Assembly (NCBI RefSeq): GCF_000718255.1 | Contig: NZ_JOFJ01000034.1 | Location: 1-32,403, forward strand | Origin: Spirillospora albida | Lineage (GTDB): Bacteria > Actinomycetota > Actinomycetes > Streptosporangiales > Streptosporangiaceae | Reading direction: 5' to 3' | Length of the DNA stretch: 32,403 bases | Part shown: positions 1 to 7,681 of the stretch, piece by piece | Layout of the letters: every line of letters begins with the position of its first letter | Numbering within the stretch: the stretch's first letter is position 1 | The notes under the pieces: generated by a model | What the model saw: only the letters and a program-made list of their open reading frames with translations | Told to the model about the DNA's origin: nothing | The model's database searches: none | Translations under genes and position numbers: made by a program

Positions 1-783
1 CTGGTCGGGCATATCGTCCGTGAGACGCTGATGCGGGTTCCCTCGCACGTCAACCGCGACGACCTCACCTCCGCCGGCCTGGCCGCCCTGGCCGCCGCCG
101 CGCAGTCGTTCGACCCCACCCGCGGCATCCCCTTCGGCCGGTTCGCCGCCATGCGCATCCGCGGCGCCCTGGTCGACGAACTACGCGGACTGGACTGGGC
201 CTCCCGCTCGGTCCGCAGCCGCGCCCGCCACCTGGACACCATCCGCCAGGAACTCAGCTCCTCCCTGGGCCGCATGCCCACCACCACCGAACTCGCCCAC
301 GCCATGGGCGTCGCCGAAGACGAGATCGGCTCCATCGAAGAAGACGTCCAGCGCGCCGTCGTCCTGTCCCTGCAAGGCTTCGCCCCCGGCACCGCCGAAG
401 ACATGGTCGCCGAACGCACCTGCGGCCCCGAAGAGATGCTCCTGCACCGCGAACGCCTCGGATTCCTGCACCAGGCCATCGACGCCCTGCCCGAACGCCT
501 CCGCCTCGTCGTCACCCGCTACTTCCTCCAAGAGCGCATGATGGCCGACATCGCCACCGAACTCGGCGTCACCGAATCCCGCGTCTCCCAACTGCGCGCC
601 GAAGCCCTCACCCTCCTACGCGACGGCATGAACTCCCAACTCGCCCCCGAACTCCTCACCACCCCCCAACGCCCCGACGGCTGCGTCGCCCGCCGCCGCG
701 CCGCCTACTACGCCGACATCGCCGCCGGCGGCACCCTCCGCACGCGTCTCGCCCGCACCGACATCCACGGCCTCGCTGCCTGA
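1..783 (+). CDS. FliA/WhiG-family RNA polymerase sigma factor, 5' end outside the window
   Basis: The reading frame is open from base 1, so the gene starts upstream of the window; 260 residues are visible. The first visible codons (HIVRETLMRVP, then RDDLTSAGLAALAAAAQSFD) are sigma region 1.2/2. IRGALVDELRGLDWASRSVR is the signature of the FliA/WhiG group of sigma-70 factors. Region 3 follows (RMPTTTELAHAMGV), then region 4 with its helix-turn-helix (MADIATELGVTESRVSQLRAEAL), and a tail of about 45 residues ending HGLAA. Such factors direct core polymerase to motility, chemotaxis or sporulation promoters with a GCCGAT-like -10. Elements of that kind lie before four signalling genes in this window. 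Codon use is unlike most neighbours: GAA is common here while GAG dominates elsewhere. The exact subgroup (FliA versus WhiG) cannot be decided from the part seen. Confidence 0.9.
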   Translation: MVGHIVRETLMRVPSHVNRDDLTSAGLAALAAAAQSFDPTRGIPFGRFAAMRIRGALVDELRGLDWASRSVRSRARHLDTIRQELSSSLGRMPTTTELAHAMGVAEDEIGSIEEDVQRAVVLSLQGFAPGTAEDMVAERTCGPEEMLLHRERLGFLHQAIDALPERLRLVVTRYFLQERMMADIATELGVTESRVSQLRAEALTLLRDGMNSQLAPELLTTPQRPDGCVARRRAAYYADIAAGGTLRTRLARTDIHGLAA

Positions 784-797
784 CGGTGACGATGCGG

Positions 798-835
798 ACG
801 AGCCGTTCCCGCCCTTCCGGGCGGGAACGGCTCGT
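798..835. terminator. Perfect 17-bp hairpin between convergent genes
   Basis: Left arm 798-814 and right arm 819-835 are perfectly complementary over 17 bp around the 4-base loop TTCC. It lies 15 bases after the sigma factor stop and 26 bases past the 3' end of the convergent OmpA-domain gene, so it can serve both. There is no T-run, as is usual for actinobacterial terminators. Confidence 0.8.
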
Positions 836-861
836 TGCTACCGGGACGCGCCGGACGCGCC

Positions 862-2937
862 TCAGCGGTAGTCGAGGTTGATCTCGGTGCGGTTGTTGAG
901 GGCGCGGCCGTGGGCGGTGCTGTTGGACGCCCTCGGACGCTGCTCGCCCCAGGAGACGATCCTGGACTTGATCTCGCTGCCGCGGGTCAGGTGCGCGCAG
1001 ACCGTCCTGGCGCGGGCCCTGGCGAGCCGCTTGTTGGCGCCGGCGCGGCCCGTGCCGTCGGTGTGGCCGACGCACTCCAGCGACCTCACCCCGATCAGGT
1101 CCCTGCTCAACGCGTCGAGGTAGCGCACACCGGACGGCTTGAGCGTGGACGACCCGGGCTCGAAGGTCAGCGACCCGCCCGCCACGACCAGGCGCGGACG
1201 GACCAGCTTCGTGGTGGCGGCGGCGCGCAGGACCGTCGCCGACCCGACGGGGCGGATCTCGGCGCTGAGCCGCACCGGAGTCCCGCCCGGCCGCTGCGCG
1301 AGCCTGCGGCCGATGGCGTTCAGCGTGACCGGGACGGCGACGCCACCGGACGCGGCGCTCCCCGGGAACGTCGCGGTCCCGGTGCCCACGACCACCCGCT
1401 CCGGGGCACGGCCGGAGGTCCCCGCACCCCGCACCGCCGCGCGGGAGGCGGTGAGGGTGAGGTCGCACCCGCCGATCCGTCCGGACGACAACCCGCAGCC
1501 CACCGTCAGCCCGGTCCCGGACACGCCGGTCACGGCGGCGGGGGCGGTCACCACCGAGGGCCCCGCGGGCGTCTCCGCCGCCGGGCTGTCGGTCACCGTC
1601 CATGCGGCGGTCGCGGGTTCGCTGATGTTCCCGGCCGCGTCGACCTGCCGGACCTTCGCGGTATGGGCGCCCTCGGCGAGCCCGGTCACCGCCCATGGGC
1701 TCTCGCAGTCGGCGTAGGCGCCGGAGTCGAGGGAGCATTCGAACATCGCGCCCTCCTCCCCGCCGAAGGCGACGGCCCCGCCGGTGGCCGGTGAGTCGTC
1801 CGGCCGCCCCACGACCGCGGGCGCGGCGGCGGTGGTGTCGACGGTCCAGGTGGCGACCTTGGCGGGCCCGTGCCGGCCGACCGAGTTCAGCGCCCGGATC
1901 CGCAGGGTGTGCCGGCCGTCGGCCAGGTCCGTGACGGAGTAGGGGTATCCGGTCGAGCCGCACGCCTCCCATTCGGCGTCGTCGAGCCTGCACTGGTAGG
2001 AGAACACCACCAGCTCGTCGCCGATGCCGGGGAAGAACGTCACGTTCGCGGTGGTGTCCCGCGTGCTGCCGGACGGCAGGCCCGCCACCCTCGGGACGGC
2101 CCGCGGGACGGGCGGCGGCGCGAACCGCCAGCCCACCGCGACGGTGACGGGGGCCGCGCTGCTGACGACGCGGTCCCACTGCACCGCCACGCCGTTGTCG
2201 ACGACGGCCGGTTCGTAGGTGTCGGGCAGGTCCGGCGCCGACACCGAGGTCAGCGGCTCGGTCGCGGTCAGGAAGAAGCCCTCGAAGAAGTGCGTCCAGG
2301 GGGTCCTCTCGACGAGGGCGCCCCGGGTGCCGTCGGTCGCGCGCCCGCGCAGCACCCGGGGCGGCCCCGCGTCCAGGGAGCCCGCCCCGGTGTCGGTTCC
2401 GATGGCCAGGTCGGCTCCGTGGGACAGGCGGACCGTCGGGGTGCCCTCGCCGCTGTAGGCGAGCGTCCAGGAGATCGTGTACCGGCGGGTCCCGTTGACG
2501 TGCGTCACCTTCTGGGTGACGTCCAGCGGCGTGTCGCCCACGTCCCATCCGCTCGTGACCGTCCACGGGTCCGCGGCGGTGCCGGTGCCCGTCAGCGCGG
2601 GCGCGCTGCTCTGCTCGAGGCCGGATTCGGCGTTGTAGAGGACGCCGTCCATCCGGATGCTCGTCAGGGAGTAGCCGCTGTCCAGGCCGGGGCCGCAGCA
2701 GAACATGCCGTTGGGCGCGTCCGCGAACCGGGCCGAGATCGCGCCGGGCGCCCGGGAGCCGCGCACCCCGATCTTCAGGCCGGTGCCGTCCACGATGCGC
2801 CCGTCGGGCAGCGTGTCGTCCCGCGCGGCCGCCGGCGCGGCGACCGGCGCCGCGCCCGCCGCCAGCAGCGTCAGCGTCGCCGCCACCGCCGTGATCCGCC
2901 GGAACGCGCGCCGCGGGGGCTTGAGGTCCGCGTGCAT
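862..2937 (-). CDS. Secreted protein with Ig-like repeats and C-terminal OmpA domain
   Basis: 691 residues. The ATG at 2937 has AAGGGAG 8 bases upstream. A Sec signal peptide is clear: basic KPPRRAFRR, hydrophobic ITAVAATLTLLAAGAAPVA, and a small-residue cleavage zone near residue 35. The middle of the protein is beta-rich. About residues 300-440 hold two Ig-like repeats of the form F-x-C-x-LD ... C ... L-x-x-G-x-HT ... W-TV, each with two cysteines that could pair. The last 110 residues are an OmpA-like peptidoglycan-binding domain (LTFEPGSSTLKPSG; ECVGHTDGTG; NKRLARARARTV; NNRTEINL). I infer an exported protein that rests on the cell wall. No lipobox, LPXTG or second membrane span is seen. 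It is transcribed toward the sigma factor and stands alone. The adhesive or structural role is not known. Confidence 0.85.
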   Translation of the reverse strand: MHADLKPPRRAFRRITAVAATLTLLAAGAAPVAAPAAARDDTLPDGRIVDGTGLKIGVRGSRAPGAISARFADAPNGMFCCGPGLDSGYSLTSIRMDGVLYNAESGLEQSSAPALTGTGTAADPWTVTSGWDVGDTPLDVTQKVTHVNGTRRYTISWTLAYSGEGTPTVRLSHGADLAIGTDTGAGSLDAGPPRVLRGRATDGTRGALVERTPWTHFFEGFFLTATEPLTSVSAPDLPDTYEPAVVDNGVAVQWDRVVSSAAPVTVAVGWRFAPPPVPRAVPRVAGLPSGSTRDTTANVTFFPGIGDELVVFSYQCRLDDAEWEACGSTGYPYSVTDLADGRHTLRIRALNSVGRHGPAKVATWTVDTTAAAPAVVGRPDDSPATGGAVAFGGEEGAMFECSLDSGAYADCESPWAVTGLAEGAHTAKVRQVDAAGNISEPATAAWTVTDSPAAETPAGPSVVTAPAAVTGVSGTGLTVGCGLSSGRIGGCDLTLTASRAAVRGAGTSGRAPERVVVGTGTATFPGSAASGGVAVPVTLNAIGRRLAQRPGGTPVRLSAEIRPVGSATVLRAAATTKLVRPRLVVAGGSLTFEPGSSTLKPSGVRYLDALSRDLIGVRSLECVGHTDGTGRAGANKRLARARARTVCAHLTRGSEIKSRIVSWGEQRPRASNSTAHGRALNNRTEINLDYR

Positions 2938-3123
2938 TGCACCACTCCCTTCACGCCCGCGGACGTGCGGGGAGGTCCGGTGCGGGAGTCCGCCGGAGCG
3001 GCGTTCGGGCAGCGGGCATCCCAGACGCCCGCGGGCCGAGCCGTCTGATCACCCCAGCCCTTGCCGGGAGAGCCATGGCGTAGCCCCACGTCCGGGTCAA
3101 CAACGCCCTATTCAGCCGGACGA

Positions 3124-3151
3124 ACCGCCCGATCAGGCGGGATCGGGCGGT
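3124..3151. terminator. Inverted repeat at the 3' end of the SpoIIE-type phosphatase gene
   Basis: ACCGCCCGATC (3124-3134) and GATCGGGCGGT (3141-3151) form a perfect 11-bp stem with a 6-base loop. The stem includes the stop codon of the minus-strand phosphatase gene, so it would end that transcript. No T-run follows. The rest of the 196-base gap to the OmpA-domain gene shows nothing I can name. Confidence 0.5.
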
Positions 3152-4350
3152 CCGCCGGCGGGGACGCGGCGGATCAGAAGGAGGGCGATGTCGTCCTCGA
3201 CCGGCCGGCGCCCGACGAGCGCCGCCATGATGGCGGCGCCCACCGCCTCGGGCGGGCCGGGACGCACGACCTCGCACAGCCGGGCGACGTCGCTGCCGGC
3301 CCCGCCGTCCCTGCGCTCCACCAGCCCGTCGGTGTAGAAGCACAGCAGGGCGCCCGGCGGGAACGGGACGGCGACCGTGCGGCGGGGGACGTCCACGTCC
3401 AGTCCGATGAGGGCGTCCGGCCTCATGTCCAGTGCCCGCGCCGGACGGCCGGGCATGGCCAGCACGGGGGCGCAGTGGCCGGCCGAGGACACCCGGACGC
3501 ATTCCAGCGCGGGGTCGTACATCGCGTACAGCACGGTCGCGGTCGCGTCCGGTTCGAAGTGCTGGATCTTCCGGTCGAGCCTGCGCAGGACCTCGGCGGG
3601 GTCGTCGCTCTCCAGCGCGTAGGCGCGCAGCGCGCTGCGCATCCGGCCCATCACGACGGCCGCGGCGAGACCGTGTCCCACCACGTCCCCCATGACGATG
3701 CCGAACCCGCCGGACGGGAGGGGGAAGACGTCGTACCAGTCCCCGCCGACGTCCGCGCTGCCGGGACGGTAGCGGGTGGCGAGTTCGGCGCCGGGGAGGT
3801 GGGGCAGGGCGGTGGGGACGAGGCTCCGCTGCAGTTCGAGGGCTCCGGTGTGCTCCGCGCGGCCGCGCAGGGTCTGCACGGCCATCGCGGCGAGGGAGGC
3901 CGCCATCTGCAGGAACCGCGCCTCGTCCGGGGTGAACCGGCGCGGGACGAGGGATCCGACGTGCAGGACGCCCAGCAGCACGCCGCCGGCGAGGAGGGGG
4001 ACGCCGAGCAGGGAGCGCAGGCCGCGCTGGACGAGCAGCGGGTTGAACACGTCGGTGTCGTGGACGTCCTCGATGAGGACGGGCTGGCGCGAGGCGGCGA
4101 CGCGCCCGGCGAACCCCTGTCCCACGGGGACGTGGACGCCCTGGTTCACCTCCTCCTCCAGTCCTTGCGCGGCCGACGCGATGAGGAACCGCTCCTGGCG
4201 GTCGAGGAGGAGCACGACGGCGGTGTCGGTGTCCAGGATCTTGCGGACGCGTTCGAGGAGGGTGTTCAGGAGTTCGTCCACGTCCATATGGGCGAACGCC
4301 TCATCGGTGATCGCCTGGATGACCTCCAGTCTTCGGCCAAGATCCTCCAC
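3133..4350 (-). CDS. GAF domain-SpoIIE-type serine/threonine phosphatase
   Basis: 405 residues from the GTG at 4350. About residues 5-165 form a GAF sensor domain (DLGRRLEVIQAITDEAF ... VPVGQGFAGRVAASRQPVLI ... GVPLLAGGVLLGVLHVG). About 190-395 form a PP2C-like SpoIIE domain with its metal-binding motifs GGDWYDVF, GDVVGHG, SAGHCAPVL, FYTDGLVE and DDIALL. Proteins of this kind dephosphorylate anti-anti-sigma factors in partner-switching cascades; no anti-sigma or anti-anti-sigma gene is adjacent. The start is uncertain. In-frame GTG 4479 and ATG 4467 exist, but the residues they add are Pro/Arg/Cys-rich and unlike the family, and they would overlap the divergent gene at 4472. A strong GGGAGGAG lies at 4371-4378, about 20 bases from the GTG, which is too far for a normal ribosome binding site. 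Confidence 0.85.
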   Translation of the reverse strand: MEDLGRRLEVIQAITDEAFAHMDVDELLNTLLERVRKILDTDTAVVLLLDRQERFLIASAAQGLEEEVNQGVHVPVGQGFAGRVAASRQPVLIEDVHDTDVFNPLLVQRGLRSLLGVPLLAGGVLLGVLHVGSLVPRRFTPDEARFLQMAASLAAMAVQTLRGRAEHTGALELQRSLVPTALPHLPGAELATRYRPGSADVGGDWYDVFPLPSGGFGIVMGDVVGHGLAAAVVMGRMRSALRAYALESDDPAEVLRRLDRKIQHFEPDATATVLYAMYDPALECVRVSSAGHCAPVLAMPGRPARALDMRPDALIGLDVDVPRRTVAVPFPPGALLCFYTDGLVERRDGGAGSDVARLCEVVRPGPPEAVGAAIMAALVGRRPVEDDIALLLIRRVPAGGPPDPA

Positions 4351-4471
4351 TTTCCCAACGCTATCCGCGTCTCCTCCCGAATGCGGCGATTGCCGGGTTG
4401 AAGTACGGTCACAACCTGGTCCCGGGCAGCACGGCCGCGTCCGCCCGCCGGTCCGTGGTAGGTACATCGGG

Positions 4472-4864
4472 ATGCGCACCGTTCGCCTTGAGGGCGTCAG
4501 CTACAACGTCGACCGGGACCCGGACGGGGTCATCGGCGACTTCCTGGGATACGCGCTCTCGCTGAGGAACCTCTCCGGGCGTCCTCCCGCCGAGGAGTTC
4601 GCCGACCTCTTCTCCCCCGCCGGGCGGGGGATGCGGCTCCCCGACGTCTTCAGCGCCTACCGGGCCGAGGAACCCGACGACATCCCCGAGGAGTTCGGCG
4701 ACCGGTACGCGCAGGACGTGGAGACCGGGGAGCTCTGGGTGCTGACACGCCTGCGCTACGGCCACGCGGCCGACTCGGCCGTCGTCGAGGGCCCCGAACT
4801 GCGCCGTCTCCTGCGCTCCGCCGGCGCGCAGCGCCGCCTGGTCACCGACGGAGGGGCGCGGTGA
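4472..4864 (+). CDS. Unrecognised 130-aa protein coupled to a PLP decarboxylase
   Basis: I do not recognise this family. The product is 130 residues, acidic in the middle (AEEPDDIPEEFGDRYAQDVETGELW) and basic at the end. It has no signal peptide, membrane segment or cysteine, and looks like a small soluble protein. The ATG at 4472 has only a weak upstream GGTAGG. GC at third positions is high throughout, which supports coding. Its stop overlaps the GTG start of the decarboxylase by 4 bases (GTGA), so the two are almost certainly translated together. I infer that it acts with that enzyme, as an accessory subunit or pathway partner, but nothing in the sequence shows what it does. It is divergent from the GAF-SpoIIE gene, with about 120 bases between them. 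Confidence 0.75.
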   Translation: MRTVRLEGVSYNVDRDPDGVIGDFLGYALSLRNLSGRPPAEEFADLFSPAGRGMRLPDVFSAYRAEEPDDIPEEFGDRYAQDVETGELWVLTRLRYGHAADSAVVEGPELRRLLRSAGAQRRLVTDGGAR

Positions 4865-6015
4865 TCACCGAGGCGGTGCGGCGGGCCGCCGGGCGGCTCG
4901 CGGCGGAGGGCGGGCTGCCCGCCTTCGTCCACGACCTGGACGCCCTGCGGGCGCATGCGGCCGGTATCCGGGACGCGCTCGGTGCGGCCGGGGCGCCCGA
5001 GATCTTCTACGCGGCCAAGGCCAATCCCGATGCGCGGATCCTGGCGGCCCTCGCGCCGTTCGTGGACGGGATCGAGGTCGCCTCCGGTGGGGAGCTCGCC
5101 CATGTGCGGAACGTGCTTCCGGACGCCCGGCTCGCGTTCGGGGGGCCCGGCAAGACCGACGAGGAGCTCGACCTCGCGGTCCGGGAGGCCGAGCGGGTGC
5201 ATGTGGAGAGCCCCTACGAGCTGTCCCGGCTGGCGGCCCTCGGGCAGGACGTCGACGTCCTGCTGAGGGTCAATCTCGCGGGTGACCGGGAGGGGGTCGC
5301 GCTCGCCATGTCGGGGCCGTTCGGCATGGATCCCGAGTCCATCGACGCCTGCCTCGACGTCCTGGGCGGGGCGCCGCGGGTGCGGCTGCGGGGAATCCAC
5401 GCGCACCTGGCGTCCGGCCTGGACGCGGACGCCATGCTGCGGCAGTCCGCCGAGATCCTCGGCTGGGCGCGGCCCTGGCTGGGCAGGGCCGGCTGCACCG
5501 ACCCGGAGATCAACCTCGGCGGCGGGATGGCCGTCGACTACGCGGACCCGGCCGCGCGGTTCGACTGGGCGGCGTACGGGCGGGGCGTCGCGGCGATGGC
5601 CCGCCCCGGGGAGCGGCTGCGCATCGAGCCCGGCCGGGCCGTCACCGTCTACTGCGGCTGGTACGTGACGCAGGTGCTGGACGTGAAGAAGGCGCACGGC
5701 CGCTGGTACGCGGTCCTGCGGGGCGGCACGCACCAGATCCGGACGCCCGTCACCAAGGACCACGACCAGCCGTTCACCGTCATCCCGCACGATGGATCAG
5801 GGCCGTCCATGGGCGCGGGGCGCGTCACCCTGGTCGGGCAGCTCTGCACGCCCAAGGACGTGTTCGCCCGGGATGTGCCCGTCGCGCGCCTGGCCGTGGG
5901 CGACGTCGTGGCGTTCGCGATGGCCGGGGCCTACGCGTGGAACATCTCCCACCACGACTTCCTGATGCACCCCAAGCCGGGCTTCCACTACCTGGACGGG
6001 GCGAAGACCTTGTAG
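4861..6015 (+). CDS. Fold-type III PLP-dependent decarboxylase (Orn/DAP/Arg decarboxylase-2 family)
   Basis: 384 residues, GTG start inside the stop of the upstream gene. The N-terminal alanine-racemase-like barrel has the PLP lysine in FYAAKANPD (Lys53), a stacking His in GIHAHLASG (His180), the phosphate-binding glycines INLGGGMAVDY (about 218-227) and EPGRA (256-260). The C-terminal beta domain has QLCTPKDVFARD; Cys329 matches the catalytic Cys given from the partner subunit in this family. The CTPKD form, rather than the CESGD type of diaminopimelate decarboxylase, recalls decarboxylases of siderophore pathways such as SbnH. This points to a carboxylated diamine conjugate or unusual amino acid as substrate, but it is inference. 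No NIS synthetase or transporter is nearby. The 3' end overlaps the convergent cyclase gene by 28 bases (5988-6015). Confidence 0.85.
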   Translation: MITEAVRRAAGRLAAEGGLPAFVHDLDALRAHAAGIRDALGAAGAPEIFYAAKANPDARILAALAPFVDGIEVASGGELAHVRNVLPDARLAFGGPGKTDEELDLAVREAERVHVESPYELSRLAALGQDVDVLLRVNLAGDREGVALAMSGPFGMDPESIDACLDVLGGAPRVRLRGIHAHLASGLDADAMLRQSAEILGWARPWLGRAGCTDPEINLGGGMAVDYADPAARFDWAAYGRGVAAMARPGERLRIEPGRAVTVYCGWYVTQVLDVKKAHGRWYAVLRGGTHQIRTPVTKDHDQPFTVIPHDGSGPSMGAGRVTLVGQLCTPKDVFARDVPVARLAVGDVVAFAMAGAYAWNISHHDFLMHPKPGFHYLDGAKTL

Positions 6016-7598
6016 TGGCCTTTGCCGGACTGCTTGACCTCGTAGAGAGCGGTGTCGGCGTCATGGATCAGCGCTTCAGCGCTGACGCGCAGACCGACCG
6101 CGATGCCGATGCTGGCGCGTGAATGCACCACCAGCGGATCGGTGTCATCCAGGCGGAACGGCTGCTCCAACGCGGCACAGATCCGGGACGCGACCTGCTC
6201 GGCGGCGCCGTCGAGCACGTCCTCGACCAGGATCACGAACTCGTCACCGCCCAGACGCCCCACACTGCCGCCCTCACGCAGCAGCCCACTCAACCGGCCC
6301 GCGACCGCACGCAGCAACCTGTCACCCACCGCATGCCCGAGCGTGTCATTGACCTGCTTGAACCCGTCCAGATCCAAGAACATCACCGCAGGCTCACCAC
6401 CCTCACGACGATGCCGCTCCAACGACTCCTCGATCCGCTCAGTGATCAACGCCCGATTCGGCAACCCCGTCAACGCGTCATGCGACGCCTGCCGCCGCAA
6501 CTCCTCCGTCCGCCGCTCCACCAGCCGCAACGCCCGCCGCCGGCTCCGCGCCAGCAGCTGGACCAGAACCGTCAGCAGGACGCCGACGGTCAGCGTCCCC
6601 CAGAACGTCGCGGCCCCGGAGATCCCCCCGATGGGACGGCCCGTGATCCGGATAGTCCAGGACGTGCCGGCGTCGATGACCGTTTCGTGCACCGTGCTGC
6701 CCTGGGGCGCGGTCCCCAGCGCGGTCACGGGGACGGGCGCGGCGTCCATCTTCGTCTGGTGCAGCAGTTCGAGCTTCAGCCCCTTGCGGTCGCCGAGGCC
6801 CTCCGCGAGGACCTCCCTGATGTTGAAGGTGCCGACGGCGAGCCCGCGCAGCGCCGCCCGCCGCGCGTTGATGATCACTGGCGGGGTGCCGCTCTCGTAG
6901 ACCGGCATGGCCATGCCGAGCAGGCCGCTGCGGGAGTCCAGGATGCGCGGGACGATGGTGCCCGCGTCGCCGATCCCGCGGTACAGCTCCGCGGCAGGAA
7001 GGGGGTCGAAGCCCGTGATCCCGCTGACGATGTCGGGGCCGCAGTAGTCGTATCCGGCGGGCAGGGCCGCGAAGGGCAGCGCGTCGCCCACCATGACGGC
7101 GAGCCGGGCCAGGCAGTAGAAGGGGCGCTTCCCCGACGGCGTGATCGCCACGTCCAGGGACGCGTACGTCACCGGCAGCCGCGGGTCGGCGCGCAGGGTC
7201 CGCTGGAACTCGGGCACGCGGGCGGCGGGCACCAGCTGGACGTAGCCGTAGCCGACCCCGCCGGAGTAGCGCCGGGACGCCTCCGTCGTGTTCATCCACT
7301 GGGAGAACGTGCGGTTCGTCATGTCAGGGTCGGCGGAGAAGGTGGCGCTCAGCGCGACCATGAAGTCGGTGTTGCGGCGCAGGGTCAGTGTCGTGGACGT
7401 CATGATGTCCGCGACCGTCTTGTCGTACCGCTGCCGTTCCAGGGCCGTGACGGTGTCGCGCGCGAACACCGCCGTCCCGGCCGAGCCGGCCAGGCCCGCC
7501 ACGAGCAGCGCCCACGCGCCGACCGCCGGCCAGTGGAAACGGCCGCCGGGACGGCGGCCGTTTCGTGGCCGCGCGGACGACGCGCGCGCGAAGAGCAT
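5988..7598 (-). CDS. Membrane diguanylate cyclase with CHASE sensor domain (GGDEF)
   Basis: 536 residues; ATG at 7598 after GGGAGAAG. Membrane segment 1 is about residues 23-46, an extracytoplasmic CHASE-type domain about 55-325, segment 2 about 330-350, and a GGDEF domain 370-533. The active-site motif GGDEF is intact (450-454), as are DALTGLPNR and FLDLDGFKQVNDTLGH, so it should make c-di-GMP from two GTP. The inhibitory RxxD site is absent: REGG stands where RxxD is expected. The sensor has two cysteines (FYCLARL, Cys162; GYDYC, Cys186), matched in the paralogue at 23921, which may form a disulfide. Codon choice changes between sensor (C-ending) and GGDEF part (more GGT, CGT, TTG, GAT). 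It lies downstream of the chemoreceptor gene on the same strand but has its own FliA-like promoter. Confidence 0.92.
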   Translation of the reverse strand: MLFARASSARPRNGRRPGGRFHWPAVGAWALLVAGLAGSAGTAVFARDTVTALERQRYDKTVADIMTSTTLTLRRNTDFMVALSATFSADPDMTNRTFSQWMNTTEASRRYSGGVGYGYVQLVPAARVPEFQRTLRADPRLPVTYASLDVAITPSGKRPFYCLARLAVMVGDALPFAALPAGYDYCGPDIVSGITGFDPLPAAELYRGIGDAGTIVPRILDSRSGLLGMAMPVYESGTPPVIINARRAALRGLAVGTFNIREVLAEGLGDRKGLKLELLHQTKMDAAPVPVTALGTAPQGSTVHETVIDAGTSWTIRITGRPIGGISGAATFWGTLTVGVLLTVLVQLLARSRRRALRLVERRTEELRRQASHDALTGLPNRALITERIEESLERHRREGGEPAVMFLDLDGFKQVNDTLGHAVGDRLLRAVAGRLSGLLREGGSVGRLGGDEFVILVEDVLDGAAEQVASRICAALEQPFRLDDTDPLVVHSRASIGIAVGLRVSAEALIHDADTALYEVKQSGKGHYKVFAPSR

Positions 7599-7626
7599 GA
7601 CTTCTCCCGACCAGGACCTCCGAACA

Positions 7627-7662
7627 GTTCCTTACTGTGACCAATCGGTCACAATAAGGAAC
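7627..7662. repeat. 36-bp near-perfect palindrome over the cyclase promoter
   Basis: GTTCCTTACTGTGACC (7627-7642), then AATC, then GGTCACAATAAGGAAC (7647-7662): 16-bp arms with a single mismatch. It lies in the 83-base gap between the chemoreceptor stop and the cyclase start and covers the -10-like ACCGAT of the cyclase promoter. Its centre GACCAATCGGTC is typical of TetR-family operators. On the minus strand that core reads GACCGATTGGTC, identical to the core of the operator at 21377-21396. It could also act as a terminator for the chemoreceptor gene, although it is rather AT-rich and lacks a T-run. Confidence 0.7.
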
Positions 7663-7669
7663 GGTTGAG
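7644..7669 (-). promoter_or_regulatory. FliA/WhiG-like promoter of the diguanylate cyclase gene
   Basis: On the minus strand CTCA (7669-7666) is followed by 16 bases and ACCGAT (7649-7644), with the ATG 45 bases further on. It matches the CTCA-N16/17-GCCGAT elements before three other genes here, except that the first base of the -10 is A. The 36-bp palindrome covers its -10 region. Confidence 0.5.
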
Positions 7670-7681
7670 CACTCTCCGTGC

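Noticed and set aside
4350..4479. Upstream starts (4467 and 4479) for the GAF-SpoIIE gene
   Set aside because: They add about 40 residues unlike the family and run into the divergent gene; kept only as alternatives.
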